From the NCBI RefSeq assembly GCF_030167915.1, contig NZ_JARGNB010000004.1:496001-560000 (forward strand): a DNA stretch of 64,000 bases, in the 5' to 3' direction. The translations under genes and the position numbers were made by a program. Under the pieces are notes generated by a model that was given only the letters and a program-made list of their open reading frames with translations, ran no database searches and had not been told where the DNA came from. Positions within the stretch are counted from its first letter, which is position 1. Every line of letters starts with the position of its first letter. Shown here piece after piece: positions 1-9,865 of this stretch. The stretch comes from Aquabacterium humicola. Lineage in GTDB: Bacteria > Pseudomonadota > Gammaproteobacteria > Burkholderiales > Burkholderiaceae_C.

Positions 1-213
1 AGCCTGATCGACGCGCGCGACCTGCATGCCAATGCGTTCAAGGTGGTGACCGAGCGCGGCCAGGTCTTCCTGCTCGGCCGCGTGACCGAACGCGAGGCCA
101 ACCGCGCGACCGAGATCGCGCGCTCGATCGGCGGCGTGCAGAAGGTGGTGCGCGTGTTCGAGCTGATCAGCGAGGCCGAGCTCGCGAGCGGTCAGCCGCC
201 CAAGCAACAATAG
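1..213 (+). CDS. BON-domain protein, C-terminal part (5' end outside window)
   Basis: The frame is open from base 1 and stops with TAG at 211-213, leaving 70 residues. The visible part has the alternating pattern of a BON domain: FKVVTERGQVFLLGRVTERE, then a helix, then GGVQKVVRVFELI. BON domains occur in periplasmic OsmY-like proteins and outer-membrane lipoproteins such as YraP/DolP, where they contact phospholipid membranes. The tail (ASGQPPKQQ) is polar and looks like a natural C-terminus. Signal peptide and any lipobox would lie upstream of the window, so lipoprotein status cannot be judged. The next gene is convergent. Confidence 0.75.
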   Translation, partial: SLIDARDLHANAFKVVTERGQVFLLGRVTEREANRATEIARSIGGVQKVVRVFELISEAELASGQPPKQQ

Positions 214-232
214 CGCCTGAAAGACGCGGCGG

Positions 233-1129
233 CTACTTCAGCCGCCGGATCAGGCTGCTGGTGTCCCAGCGCCCGCCGCCGAGCTTCTGCACGTCGCCGT
301 AGAACTGGTCGACCAGCGCGGTCACCGGCAAGGTGGCGCCGTTGCGGCGCGCCTCGTCGAGCACCAGGCCGAGGTCCTTGCGCATCCAGTCGACGGCGAA
401 GCCGAAGTCGAACTGGTCGTCGACCATCGTCTTGCCGCGGTTGTCCATCTGCCAGCTCTGGGCGGCGCCCTTGCCGATGACCTCCAGCACCTGCTTCATG
501 TCCAGGCCGGCGCGGCCGCCGAAGCTGATGGCCTCGGCCAGGCCCTGCACCAGGCCGGCGATGGCGATCTGGTTGACCATCTTCGCGAGCTGACCCGCGC
601 CGCTGCCGCCGACCCGGGTGACCGCGCGCGCGAAGGCCATGGCCACCGGCTGCATCGCGTCGAAGGGCGCTTCGTCGCCGCCGCACATCACCGTCAGCAG
701 GCCGTTGACCGCGCCGGCCTGGCCGCCGGAGACCGGCGCATCCACGAAGTGCAAACCGCGGCGTTGGGCCTCGGCGCCGAGCTCGCGTGCGACCTCGGCC
801 GACGCCGTCGTGTGGTCGACGAAGACCGCGCCCGCGTCCATGCCGGCGAAGGCGCCGTCGCTGCCCAGCACCACCGAGCGCAGGTCGTCGTCGTTGCCGA
901 CGCAGGCGAAGACGAACTCGGCGCCCTGGGCGGCGTCCTTCGGCGTCGGGGCCGACCGGCCGCCGTGGGCCGCATGTTCGGCGACCCAGGCCGCCGCCTT
1001 CGCGGGCGTGCGGTTGTAGACCGTCACGCGGTGGCCCGCGCGCGCCAGGTGGCCGGCCATCGGGTGGCCCATCACGCCGAGGCCCAGGAAGGCGACGGAC
1101 TTCGCAGCGATCGGTTCGTAGGTCTTCAT
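233..1129 (-). CDS. NAD(P)-dependent oxidoreductase, 3-hydroxyisobutyrate dehydrogenase family
   Basis: A 298-residue cytoplasmic dehydrogenase of the beta-hydroxyacid dehydrogenase superfamily. Seen directly: the N-terminal Rossmann motif FLGLGVMGHPMAGHL (about residues 14-28), the substrate-binding signature DAPVSGG at 130-136, and the catalytic segment GGSGAGQLAKMVNQ with the expected lysine at K183. Length is typical of the family (290-300). The open frame continues well upstream, but the ATG at 1129 begins MKTYEPIAAKSVAFLG, placing the Rossmann strand at the usual distance, so it was chosen. The family oxidises small 3-hydroxyacids (3-hydroxyisobutyrate, tartronate semialdehyde reductase GarR, GLYR1-like). 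The true substrate cannot be told from sequence and the neighbours give no pathway clue. Confidence 0.88.
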   Translation of the reverse strand: MKTYEPIAAKSVAFLGLGVMGHPMAGHLARAGHRVTVYNRTPAKAAAWVAEHAAHGGRSAPTPKDAAQGAEFVFACVGNDDDLRSVVLGSDGAFAGMDAGAVFVDHTTASAEVARELGAEAQRRGLHFVDAPVSGGQAGAVNGLLTVMCGGDEAPFDAMQPVAMAFARAVTRVGGSGAGQLAKMVNQIAIAGLVQGLAEAISFGGRAGLDMKQVLEVIGKGAAQSWQMDNRGKTMVDDQFDFGFAVDWMRKDLGLVLDEARRNGATLPVTALVDQFYGDVQKLGGGRWDTSSLIRRLK

Positions 1130-1256
1130 GCGCCTGGAGTTTAGGCGCCGCCGCTGCAGCGAATGAAACATGCGCCGCAACCCCCGACACCGCGCTGCGA
1201 CAAGCCGTTCATAGACTGCAGAATCCGCCGCACTATCGAGCTCGGAGGGGAGAAGC

Positions 1257-4200
1257 ATGCAGTCCAGGACACGCTGGATCGCCGTCGTCGCGGCGGCCAT
1301 GGTGGTGCTCGCGGCGCTGGCCGCGGTGTGGTGGGGGCGCGAAGGGCGCGGCCCGGGCGGCCCGAGCGGCCGCGACGGCGCCGGCCTGCTCGGCGGCAGC
1401 GATCCGAACGCGCCTTTCGTCGCCGGCGACTGCGTCGCGCGCCTGCTCGACGACAGCCCGGCGCTGGCGGTGGTCTTCAGCCAGCCGCTGGACCGCAAGC
1501 AGAAGCTGCAGGACAAGCTGCTGGTGTCGGACCTCGGCGCCGCCAACGCCAAAGCCGACCCGCAGGGCAAGCTGCTGCAGGGCAGCTGGGTGATCGGCGA
1601 CAACCCGCGCATCGCGTACTTCCCGTACATCGCGCCGCAGCGCCAGTTCCGCATCGAGGTGCAGGCCGGCCTGCGCGCCGCCGACGGCCGCACGCTGGCC
1701 GAGCCCAAGCGCTGCGAACTGGCCAGCGAGGCGATGTCGCCGTCGTTCTACTTCGCCAGCCGCGGCGTCGTGCTGCCGGCGCAGCAGAACGGCGGCCTGC
1801 CGATCGTCACGCTGAACGTGCCCGAGGTCGACCTGCAGTTCCTGCGCGTGCAGCCCGACGACCTGCCGCGCTTCTTCGAACGCGTGGCCGGCTCGCGCCG
1901 CTCGTCCGAACCCTCCGAGGGCGAAGGTGAAGGCGACTACGAGGGCGGCTCGAACCCGACGCTCAAAGGACGCGTCAACGGCTGGGACCTCGACCAGCTG
2001 CACAACAGCACGAAGAGCGTCTACGCCGGGCGCTTCAAGACCGAGGCGGCGCAGAACCGCCGTCGCGTGACCTTCCTGCCGGTCGAGGACATCAAGGAGC
2101 TGCAGGAACCGGGCGTCTACATCGCGGTGATGTCGCAGCCCGGCCGCTTCGCCAACGACTACCAGGTCACCTACTTCTACGTCAGCGACATCGGCCTGCA
2201 CGCGCAGCGCCATGTCGGCGCGCTCGATGCGTTCGCCACCTCGCTGAAGACGGGCGACGCGCTGTCGGGCGTCGAGTTCGAGCTGCTCGACGGCGATGGC
2301 CGTTCACTCGGCAAGGCCGCGGGCTCGGGCGCGGGCCACGCGAACTTCCCGACCGTGCCGGAGGGCGCGACCCTGCTCGTCGCGCGCCGCGCGAAGGAGA
2401 TGAGCGTCATCGCGCTGCGCGAGCCGGGGCTGGACCTGTCCGAGTTCGATGTCGGCGGCCACCCGTCGCGCAATACCAAGCTCTTCGCCTATGCGGGCCG
2501 CGACCTGTACCGCCCGGGCGAACGCTTCGCGTTGTCGGTGCTGGCACGCAATGCCGATGGCCGGGCGATTGCGCCGCAGCCGCTGGCCGCGGTGCTCAAG
2601 CGCCCCGATGGGCGCACGGTGTCGACCGCCACCTGGGCGCCGAATGCGCAGCAGGCCGGCTATTTCCAGCGCACGGTTGCGCTGCCGGCCGACGCGCAGA
2701 CCGGCCGCTGGTCGATGGAACTGCGTGCCGACCCCGGCGCGAAGCGGCCCGATGCGAGTTTCGAGTTCCAGGTCGAGGAGTTCCTGCCCGAGCGCATGAA
2801 GCTCGACCTGACGACGGCCAAGCCGGTGCTCGAGCGCAACGACGCGTTCGACGTGCAGGTGCGCGGCGCCTACCTGTTCGGCGCGCCGGCGGCCGGCAAC
2901 CGGCTGCTGGTCAGCGCGACCACCGAGCGCCAGCGCTTCGCGCTGCCGCAGCAGTGGCCCGGTTTCGTCTTCGGCGATGTCGCCGACGACACGCTGAAGA
3001 AGCGCGAGGAGGTGCCCGAGCAGAGCCTCGACGAAGACGGCGACGCCACGGTGACCTTGCCGGTGGCCGGCACCGGTGCGATGTCGCCGCTGCTGGTGCG
3101 CGGCAGCTTCAGCCTGCTGGAGTCCGGCGGCCGGCCGGTGGTGCGTTCGATCGAGCGCGCGGTGTGGCCGGCGCGCACGCTGCTGGCGGTGCGGCCGCTG
3201 TTCGACCGCGATGTCGCGCAGGAAAGCGCCATCGCCGAGTTCGAGCTGACGCGCCTGAATGCGCAGGGCCAGTTCGTCGCGCTGCCGTCCAACATGAGCG
3301 TCCCGGTCAAGCTGATCCGCGAGGACCGGCAGTACTACTGGCGCTACGACGACCAGAAGGGCTGGCACTCCGGCTGGACCGAGAACGACGAGCCGCTGGA
3401 CAGCGCCAGCGTCGTGCTGGCCGGCCCGCGCACGAAGCTGCGCCTGCCGGTCGGCTACGGCCGCTACCGGCTCGAAGTCGAGGACCCGCAGACCAAGCTG
3501 AAGCTGCGCTACCGCTTCTACGCCGGCTGGGGTGCGCAGGATGCCGAGAGCATCGGCAACCGGCCAGACCGTGTGCAGGTCAAGCTGGCCAACGCCCCGC
3601 TGAAGGCGGGCGAAGCCGCGCAGCTGACCATCACGCCGCCGCACGACGGCCAGGCGCTGGTCACCGTGCAGGGCGACAAGCTGTTGTGGAGCCAGCGCAT
3701 CGCGGTGTCGGCCAAGGGCACGACGTTGTCGGTGCCGATCGATGCGGCGTGGAACCGGCATGACCTGTACGTCGCGGTCAGCGCGTTCCGGCCCGGCAGT
3801 GCGGGCGACAAGGTAACGCCCGCGCGGGCGCTCGGCCTCGTGCACCTGCCGCTGCAGCGCGACGACCGCAAGCTGAAGGTGGCGCTGCAGGCACCGGCCA
3901 AGGTGTTGCCGGAAACCCGCGTGCCGGTGAAGCTGAAGGTCGACGGCCTCGCCGGCCAGCCGGCGTTTGTCACGCTGTCGGCGGTCGACGTCGGCATCCT
4001 GAACATCACCCGTTTCAAGACGCCCGACCCGGCCGACTTCTTCTTCGGCAAGCACCGCTTCGATGCCGAGCTGGCCGACATGTACGGCAAGTTGATCGAG
4101 AAGATGGACGGCCAGCGCGGCAAGCTGGCCTACGGCGGCGACTCGAGCGCGCGCGACACGAAGAGCCTGCCGAAGAAGGTCAAGCTCGTCGACCTGTTCA

Positions 4201-6368
4201 GCGGGCCGGTGCAGCTCGACGCCAAGGGCGAAGCGACGGTCAACCTCGACATCCCCGACTTCAACGGCACGCTGAAGCTGATGGCGGTGGCCGCGACGGC
4301 CGAGAAGTTCGGTTCGGGCGAAGCGCAGACGGTGGCCGCCGCGCCGATCGTCGCCGAGATCGCGATGCCGCGTTTCATCTCGCCGGGCGACGCGGCGACG
4401 CTCGCCTTGGACGTCACCAATACCACCGCCGAGCCGCAGAGCGTGACGTTGAAGCTCGAAGGCGCCGAGCCGGTGCGCGTCGCTGATGGCGAGCGTTCGG
4501 TGCAGCTGAAACCGCAGCAGCGCACGACCTTGCGCTTTCCGGTCGAAGCCACCGACGCCTACGGCCTCGGCCGGCTGCGATTGAAGCTCACCAGCGCCAG
4601 CGGCATCAGCATCGCACGCGAGTCGGTGCTGCAGGTGCAGCCGCCGGCGGCGCAGGAGCGCGAAGTGCGCCGCGCGAAGCTCGATCCGGGTGGCACGCTG
4701 AAGCTGGAGCCGGCGCTGCTGGAGCGCTACTTCAAGGGGTCGGCCGGGGTCAGCGTCTCGCTGTCGAACAAGCCGCCGCTGAACGTCAGCCGGCTGGTGC
4801 AGGGCCTGCTCGACTATCCCTACGGCTGCCTCGAGCAGACCACCAGCGCCGCGTACCCGCACCTGTTCATCGACGAAGCCGGCGCACAGGCGCTGGGCCT
4901 GCAGGCGCGCAGCCGCGCCGAACGCGCGGCGTTCGTCGAAGGCGCGATCGGGCGCCTGGCCGGCATGCAGAAGGCCAACGGCGGCTACACGCTGTGGGGC
5001 GACGGGCCCTACGAGTCCTGGCTGTCGGCCTACGTCACCGGCTTCCTGCACGACGCGAAGCAGCAGGGCTTCACGGTGCCCGAGGCGATGCTCAAGCGCA
5101 GCCAGGACTGGCTGCTGCAGGAGCTGAACCAGGCGCCGAACCGCTTCCCGTCGCTGCCCGCCTCGGCCAAGGCCAGCGGCCCGGCGCCCACCTTCAACGC
5201 GCGCGACTACGAGCTGGTGCGCGACGGCCACAAGCGCTTCGCCGAGCTCGCGCACGTGGGCTACATGCTGGCGCGCGAGCAGAAGGCGCCGCTGGCGATG
5301 CTGCGGCTGCTGCACGACCAGTACCGCGACCGCGCGCGCTCGCCGCTGCCGCTGGTGCACTTGGGTATCGCGCTGAAGCTGATGGGCGACGCCGCGCGTT
5401 CGCAGGTCGCGCTCGACGATGCGATGGCACGGTCCTACGGCATCCAGGCGCGCGACTTCGGCTGGGGCTACGAGTGGCTGGGCGACTACGGCTCGCCGGC
5501 GCGCGACCTCGCGCTCGCCTATGCGCTGCTGAACCGCCACGAGGTGACGCATGCGCGGCGCGAGAACCTGTTGTTCGACCTGGCCGACCGGCTCGGGTCG
5601 CGCCAGTACTACTCGACGCAGGAGCGGCTCGCGCTGTTCCTGGCCGCGCGCGCGGCCGGCGGCCGCGGCGACCAGCCGTGGAGCGTATCGCTGAAGACCG
5701 GCGAGAAGCAGCAGACGCTGAAGTCGGCCACTACCGAGATGCGCCACTTCGACGCCGCGGCGCTGGCCAGGGGCATCAGCCTCGCCAGCCAGTCGGATGC
5801 CGCGCTCTTCGTCGAGATCGAGGCCACCGGCTACCCGCTGAAGACGCCGGCGCCGAAGGCCGACGTGATCGAGCTGAAGCGCGAGTGGTTCGACCTCACC
5901 GGCAAGCCGGCCGGCCGCAGCTTCTCGGTCGGCGACATGCTGATCGTGCGGGTGCAGGCGCGTTCGAGGCAACGCATCGAGGACGCGCTGATCGTCGACC
6001 GCATCCCGGCCGGCTTCGAGGTCGAAAACCTGAACCTGTCGCAGGGGCCGAAGGCGGAGGAGTTCTCGGTCGGCGGCATCAACGTCGGCGAGGCGATGGC
6101 CGACGGCCGCATCAAGCACCGCGAGTTCCGCGACGACCGCTATGTCGCCGCCGCACGCATCGACCAGAACTGGCTCAACGTGTTCTACCTGCTGCGCGTG
6201 GTGTCGCCGGGCCGCTTCGTCGTGCCCTCGCCGTTCGCCGAGGACATGTACCGGCCGGAGCTGCGCGGCATCGGGCCGATCGAGCCGCCGATCGTGATCA
6301 CCGATCCACGCGGCGGCGGGGCAGTGGCGGCGGCGGCACCGGCCGCGGCCGCGTCGTCGGGACGTTAG
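1257..6368 (+). CDS. yfhM: Bacterial alpha-2-macroglobulin family protein (YfhM-type)
   Basis: A 1703-residue periplasmic protease trap. An N-terminal hydrophobic segment (about residues 7-25) serves as signal anchor; the ATG at 1257 follows a strong GGAGGGGAG ribosome site. Tandem macroglobulin beta-domains fill the first half. The thioester motif YGCLEQT is intact (C1191 to Q1194) and is followed by an alpha-toroid thioester domain and a receptor-like C-terminal domain ending near residue 1690. In this family the thioester couples covalently to proteases that cut the bait region. pbpC starts 10 bases downstream, the same partnership as E. coli yfhM-pbpC, which suggests protection of the cell wall when the outer membrane is breached. 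An acidic EPSEGEGEGDYEGG linker sits near residue 219. Confidence 0.95.
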   Translation: MQSRTRWIAVVAAAMVVLAALAAVWWGREGRGPGGPSGRDGAGLLGGSDPNAPFVAGDCVARLLDDSPALAVVFSQPLDRKQKLQDKLLVSDLGAANAKADPQGKLLQGSWVIGDNPRIAYFPYIAPQRQFRIEVQAGLRAADGRTLAEPKRCELASEAMSPSFYFASRGVVLPAQQNGGLPIVTLNVPEVDLQFLRVQPDDLPRFFERVAGSRRSSEPSEGEGEGDYEGGSNPTLKGRVNGWDLDQLHNSTKSVYAGRFKTEAAQNRRRVTFLPVEDIKELQEPGVYIAVMSQPGRFANDYQVTYFYVSDIGLHAQRHVGALDAFATSLKTGDALSGVEFELLDGDGRSLGKAAGSGAGHANFPTVPEGATLLVARRAKEMSVIALREPGLDLSEFDVGGHPSRNTKLFAYAGRDLYRPGERFALSVLARNADGRAIAPQPLAAVLKRPDGRTVSTATWAPNAQQAGYFQRTVALPADAQTGRWSMELRADPGAKRPDASFEFQVEEFLPERMKLDLTTAKPVLERNDAFDVQVRGAYLFGAPAAGNRLLVSATTERQRFALPQQWPGFVFGDVADDTLKKREEVPEQSLDEDGDATVTLPVAGTGAMSPLLVRGSFSLLESGGRPVVRSIERAVWPARTLLAVRPLFDRDVAQESAIAEFELTRLNAQGQFVALPSNMSVPVKLIREDRQYYWRYDDQKGWHSGWTENDEPLDSASVVLAGPRTKLRLPVGYGRYRLEVEDPQTKLKLRYRFYAGWGAQDAESIGNRPDRVQVKLANAPLKAGEAAQLTITPPHDGQALVTVQGDKLLWSQRIAVSAKGTTLSVPIDAAWNRHDLYVAVSAFRPGSAGDKVTPARALGLVHLPLQRDDRKLKVALQAPAKVLPETRVPVKLKVDGLAGQPAFVTLSAVDVGILNITRFKTPDPADFFFGKHRFDAELADMYGKLIEKMDGQRGKLAYGGDSSARDTKSLPKKVKLVDLFSGPVQLDAKGEATVNLDIPDFNGTLKLMAVAATAEKFGSGEAQTVAAAPIVAEIAMPRFISPGDAATLALDVTNTTAEPQSVTLKLEGAEPVRVADGERSVQLKPQQRTTLRFPVEATDAYGLGRLRLKLTSASGISIARESVLQVQPPAAQEREVRRAKLDPGGTLKLEPALLERYFKGSAGVSVSLSNKPPLNVSRLVQGLLDYPYGCLEQTTSAAYPHLFIDEAGAQALGLQARSRAERAAFVEGAIGRLAGMQKANGGYTLWGDGPYESWLSAYVTGFLHDAKQQGFTVPEAMLKRSQDWLLQELNQAPNRFPSLPASAKASGPAPTFNARDYELVRDGHKRFAELAHVGYMLAREQKAPLAMLRLLHDQYRDRARSPLPLVHLGIALKLMGDAARSQVALDDAMARSYGIQARDFGWGYEWLGDYGSPARDLALAYALLNRHEVTHARRENLLFDLADRLGSRQYYSTQERLALFLAARAAGGRGDQPWSVSLKTGEKQQTLKSATTEMRHFDAAALARGISLASQSDAALFVEIEATGYPLKTPAPKADVIELKREWFDLTGKPAGRSFSVGDMLIVRVQARSRQRIEDALIVDRIPAGFEVENLNLSQGPKAEEFSVGGINVGEAMADGRIKHREFRDDRYVAAARIDQNWLNVFYLLRVVSPGRFVVPSPFAEDMYRPELRGIGPIEPPIVITDPRGGGAVAAAAPAAAASSGR

Positions 6369-6378
6369 GGGGGCCCGC

Positions 6379-8676
6379 GTGCGCTCGTGGGCGACACGCT
6401 CGCGCTGGCGCTGGGCCGCGGCCGGCGGGCTGACGGCGCTGCTCGCGCTGGACCAGGCGCTGCCGCCGCCGATCCCGCCGACCGAGCGCGGCAGCGTGAT
6501 CGTCGCCGCCGACGGCACGCCGCTGCGCACCTACCCGAGCGCCGACGGCGTCTGGCGCCAGCCGGTCACGCCGGCGCAGGTCGCGCCGCTGTACCTCGAG
6601 GCGCTGCTGCAGTACGAGGACCGCTGGTTCCGCTGGCATCCGGGCGTCAACCCGCTGGCGCTGCTGCGTGCCGGCTGGCAATGGGTGCGCGCCGGCCGCG
6701 TGGTGTCCGGCGGCTCGACCTTGACGATGCAGGTCGCGCGCATCCTCGAGCCGCCGGCGCCCGGCGCGCAGCGCACGGCGCGCGCGAAGCTGCGGCAGCT
6801 GCTGCGGGCGCTGCAGCTGGAGCTGCGCCTGTCGAAGACCGAGATCCTGACGCTGTACCTGAACCATGCGCCGATGGGCGGCATCGTCGAGGGCGTCGAG
6901 ATGGCCAGCCGCACCTACCTCGGTAAGTCAGCGGCCAGCCTGAGCCATGCCGAAGCCGCGCTGCTGGCCGCGCTGCCGCAGGCGCCGTCGCGGCTGCGGC
7001 CGGACCGGGCCCCCGCAGCGGCCGAAGCCGCGCGCGACAAGGTGCTGGAGCGCCTGGCGCAGCAGGGCCGCTGGAGTGCGGCCGCGGTGGCCGACGCCAG
7101 GCTCGAACGCGTCGCCGCGCAGCCGATCCGCGCGCAGTGGCTGGCACCGCTGGCCGCCGAGCGGCTGCGCCGGCGTGCGCTGGCCGAGCGGCATCCCCCC
7201 GGCACGCCGGTGCGCTCGACGATCGACGTCGAGCTGCAGGCGAGCATCGAGCGCATCCTGCTCGACCGCGCGAACCGCCTGCCGCCGAAGGTCTCGGCCG
7301 CGGTGCTGGTGATGCACAACGACACGCTCGAGGTGCAGGCCTACGCCGGCTCGGTCGACTTCGGCGACGGCAAGCGCGCGGCGCATGTCGACATGACCCG
7401 CGGCGTGCGCTCGCCCGGCTCGACGCTGAAGCCCTTCCTCTACGCGATGGCGCTCGACGACGGGCTGGTGCACAGCGAGAGCCTGCTGATCGACGCGCCA
7501 CAGTCTTTCGGGGGTTATCAACCGGGCAACTTCCAGGCCAGCTTCAGCGGCGCGGTCAGCGTCTCGGAGGCGCTGCAGAAGTCGCTGAACGTGCCGGCGG
7601 TGGACCTGCTCGACCGCATCGGCCCCACGCGTTTCGCGGCGCAGCTGCGCGGCGCCGGCGTGCGCCTGCGGCTGCTGCAGGGCGATGCGCCGAACCTGAG
7701 CCTGATCCTCGGCGGCGGCGGCACGACGCTGGAGGAGCTGGTCGGCGCCTACCGCGCGCTGGCCCGTGGCGGCCTGGCCGGCAAGCCACGCCTGATGCCC
7801 GACGAGCCGCGCGTCGAGCAGCGCCTGATGAGCGAGGGCGCGGCCTTCATCGTGCGCGACATCCTCGAAGGCGGCGGCCATCCCGAACGGCCCTTCGCCG
7901 CGGCGCCGCGCCGCATCGCGTGGAAGACCGGCACCAGCTTCGGCTTCCGCGACGCGTGGGCCATCGGCGTGACGCCGACGCACACGCTCGGTGTCTGGGT
8001 CGGCCGGCCCGACGGCACGCCGAACCCCGGCCATTTCGGCGCCAACACCGCCGCGCCGCTGCTGCACGACATCGTCGCGGTGCTGCCGGATGCGGCCGCG
8101 CCGGCGACGCTGGCCCGGCCGGCCAGCGTGCAGCCGGCGCTCAGCTGCTGGCCGCTGGGGCAGGCGCTGGAGGCGACCGCGCCGGAACACTGCCTCGAAC
8201 GCCGCAGCGGCTGGGCGCTGAACGGCGCGCTGCCGCCCACGCTGCCCGAGCGCGGCCGCACCGACGGGCTGCTGCGGGCCGCCGGCCACTGCGCCGATGG
8301 CCGGCCGCATGCCTCGCAGGCGCGCTGGCCCGCGGCGCTCGAAGCCTTCCGCAGCGACACCGCGGCGTCACCCTGCGGCGAACGGGCGGCGGTATCCGGC
8401 CTGCCGTTGCGCATCGTCGGGCTCGACGATGGCGCCGTGCTGCGCGCCGCGCCGGGCGCGAACGCGATCCCGGTCGCGCTGTCGGCGCAAGGCCAGGCCG
8501 AGGCCCGCGGCGGCGCCGCCTGGGTGCATTGGCTGATCGATGGCCGGCACGCGCAGCGCAGCCGCGGCGGCGAGGCGTGGACGCTGCGGCTGGCCGAACC
8601 GGGCCGCCACACGATCACCGCGATGGACGGCAGCGGCCGGCATCACCGCATCGCGGTGACGGTGGTGGCGAAGTAG
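6379..8676 (+). CDS. pbpC: Penicillin-binding protein 1C
   Basis: A 765-residue bifunctional class A penicillin-binding protein. A short cytoplasmic tail and one hydrophobic segment (about residues 12-27) anchor it in the inner membrane. The glycosyltransferase domain (GT51) carries EDRWFRWHPGVNP with the catalytic Glu at E80, plus GGSTLTMQ. The transpeptidase domain has the SxxK motif STLK with nucleophile S348, an S-L-N box (KSLNVPA) and the KTG box in AWKTGTSFGFRDAW near residue 516. The last ~90 residues match the PBP1C-specific C-terminal domain (BiPBP_C). The start is GTG at 6379, ten bases after yfhM. The pair is almost certainly one transcription unit. The gene converges on pilU, and the 29-base gap contains a GC-rich inverted repeat. 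Confidence 0.95.
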   Translation: MRSWATRSRWRWAAAGGLTALLALDQALPPPIPPTERGSVIVAADGTPLRTYPSADGVWRQPVTPAQVAPLYLEALLQYEDRWFRWHPGVNPLALLRAGWQWVRAGRVVSGGSTLTMQVARILEPPAPGAQRTARAKLRQLLRALQLELRLSKTEILTLYLNHAPMGGIVEGVEMASRTYLGKSAASLSHAEAALLAALPQAPSRLRPDRAPAAAEAARDKVLERLAQQGRWSAAAVADARLERVAAQPIRAQWLAPLAAERLRRRALAERHPPGTPVRSTIDVELQASIERILLDRANRLPPKVSAAVLVMHNDTLEVQAYAGSVDFGDGKRAAHVDMTRGVRSPGSTLKPFLYAMALDDGLVHSESLLIDAPQSFGGYQPGNFQASFSGAVSVSEALQKSLNVPAVDLLDRIGPTRFAAQLRGAGVRLRLLQGDAPNLSLILGGGGTTLEELVGAYRALARGGLAGKPRLMPDEPRVEQRLMSEGAAFIVRDILEGGGHPERPFAAAPRRIAWKTGTSFGFRDAWAIGVTPTHTLGVWVGRPDGTPNPGHFGANTAAPLLHDIVAVLPDAAAPATLARPASVQPALSCWPLGQALEATAPEHCLERRSGWALNGALPPTLPERGRTDGLLRAAGHCADGRPHASQARWPAALEAFRSDTAASPCGERAAVSGLPLRIVGLDDGAVLRAAPGANAIPVALSAQGQAEARGGAAWVHWLIDGRHAQRSRGGEAWTLRLAEPGRHTITAMDGSGRHHRIAVTVVAK

Positions 8677-8705
8677 CGGGGGGCGGCCGCCCGGCGGCCG
8701 GGGGC

Positions 8706-9842
8706 TCAAACAATCGTCAGGTGCTCGGTGCCCGCCGCGAGGTCCTTGCTGCGCGCGCGCACGCTGTGCAGCTTGATCGTCAGGCGCAGGTCGTTGACCG
8801 AATCGGCATTGCGCAGCGCATCCTCGTAGCTGATGAGGCCGGCCTCGAAGAGGTCGAACAGCGCCTGGTCGAAGGTCTGCATGCCGTGCTCGCGCGAGCG
8901 CTTCATCAGTTCCTTCAGTTCGCCGACCTCGCCCTTGAAGATCATGTCGGACACCAGCGGCGTGTTCAGCATGATCTCGACCGCGGCGATGCGGCCCTTG
9001 CCTTCCTCGCGCGGCAGCAGGCGCTGCGAGACGATGCCCTTCAGGTTGAGCGACAGGTCCATCAGCAGCTGCTGGCGGCGCTCTTCCGGGAAGAAGTTGA
9101 TGATGCGGTCCAGCGCCTGGTTCGAGCTGTTGGCGTGCAGTGTGGCCATGCACAGGTGGCCGGTCTCGGCGAAGGCCACCGCGTGCTCCATCGTCTCGCG
9201 GTCGCGGATCTCGCCCATCAGGATCACGTCGGGCGCCTGGCGCAGCGTGTTCTTCAGCGCCTGCTCCCAGCCCTCGGTGTCCAGGCCCACCTCGCGCTGC
9301 GTGATGATGCAGTTCTTGTGCGCATGCACGAACTCCACCGGGTCCTCGATCGTGATGATGTGGCCGTGCGAGTGCTCGTTGCGCCAGTCGACCATCGCCG
9401 CCAGCGTCGTGCTCTTGCCCGAGCCGGTGGCACCGACCATGATGACCAGCCCGCGCTTGGTCATCGAGATGTCCTTCATCACCTGCGGCAGGCCGAGCTG
9501 GTCGATCGTCGGCAGCACCTGCGGGATGGTGCGGAAGACGAGGCCGATGTTGCCCATCTGGATGAAGGCATTGCAGCGGAAGCGGCCGATGCCCTGCGGC
9601 GCGATCGCGAAGTTGCATTCCTTCGTCTTCTCGAACTCGGCCGCCTGCTTGTCGTTCATCACCGAGCGGGCCAGCGCCATCGTGTGCTGGCCGGTCAGCG
9701 GCTGCGGCGACACCTTGGTGACCTTGCCGTCGACCTTGATCGCCGGCGGGAAGTCGGCGGTGAGGAACAGGTCGGAGCCGTTGCGCGAGATCATCAGGCG
9801 CAGCAGGTCGTTGACGAACTTCGAGGCCTGGTCGCGTTCCAT
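8706..9842 (-). CDS. pilU: Twitching motility retraction ATPase PilU
   Basis: A 378-residue hexameric PilT-family ATPase. Visible are the N-terminal PAS-like region with GSDLFLTADFPPAI, the Walker A motif VGATGSGKSTT, the Asp box ITIEDPVEFVH, Walker B LMGEIRDRETM, and the His box FAETGHLCMATLHAN. The PilU rather than PilT identity rests on the opening MERDQASKFVNDLLRLMI, FLTADFPPAIK and the longer C-terminal tail (SVNDLRLTIK). PilU works with PilT at the base of the type IV pilus to drive forceful retraction. It is the last gene of the leftward pilT, cyclic-nucleotide-binding gene, pilU unit, 23 bases from its upstream neighbour. Confidence 0.95.
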   Translation of the reverse strand: MERDQASKFVNDLLRLMISRNGSDLFLTADFPPAIKVDGKVTKVSPQPLTGQHTMALARSVMNDKQAAEFEKTKECNFAIAPQGIGRFRCNAFIQMGNIGLVFRTIPQVLPTIDQLGLPQVMKDISMTKRGLVIMVGATGSGKSTTLAAMVDWRNEHSHGHIITIEDPVEFVHAHKNCIITQREVGLDTEGWEQALKNTLRQAPDVILMGEIRDRETMEHAVAFAETGHLCMATLHANSSNQALDRIINFFPEERRQQLLMDLSLNLKGIVSQRLLPREEGKGRIAAVEIMLNTPLVSDMIFKGEVGELKELMKRSREHGMQTFDQALFDLFEAGLISYEDALRNADSVNDLRLTIKLHSVRARSKDLAAGTEHLTIV

Positions 9843-9865
9843 GGACTAACTCTCTTTCATCCAGC

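Noticed and set aside
2304-6530. A 1408-codon open frame on the minus strand opposite the macroglobulin gene
   Set aside because: It is the GC-rich shadow of a clear family member on the plus strand; the product is Arg/His/Gln-rich with no domain.
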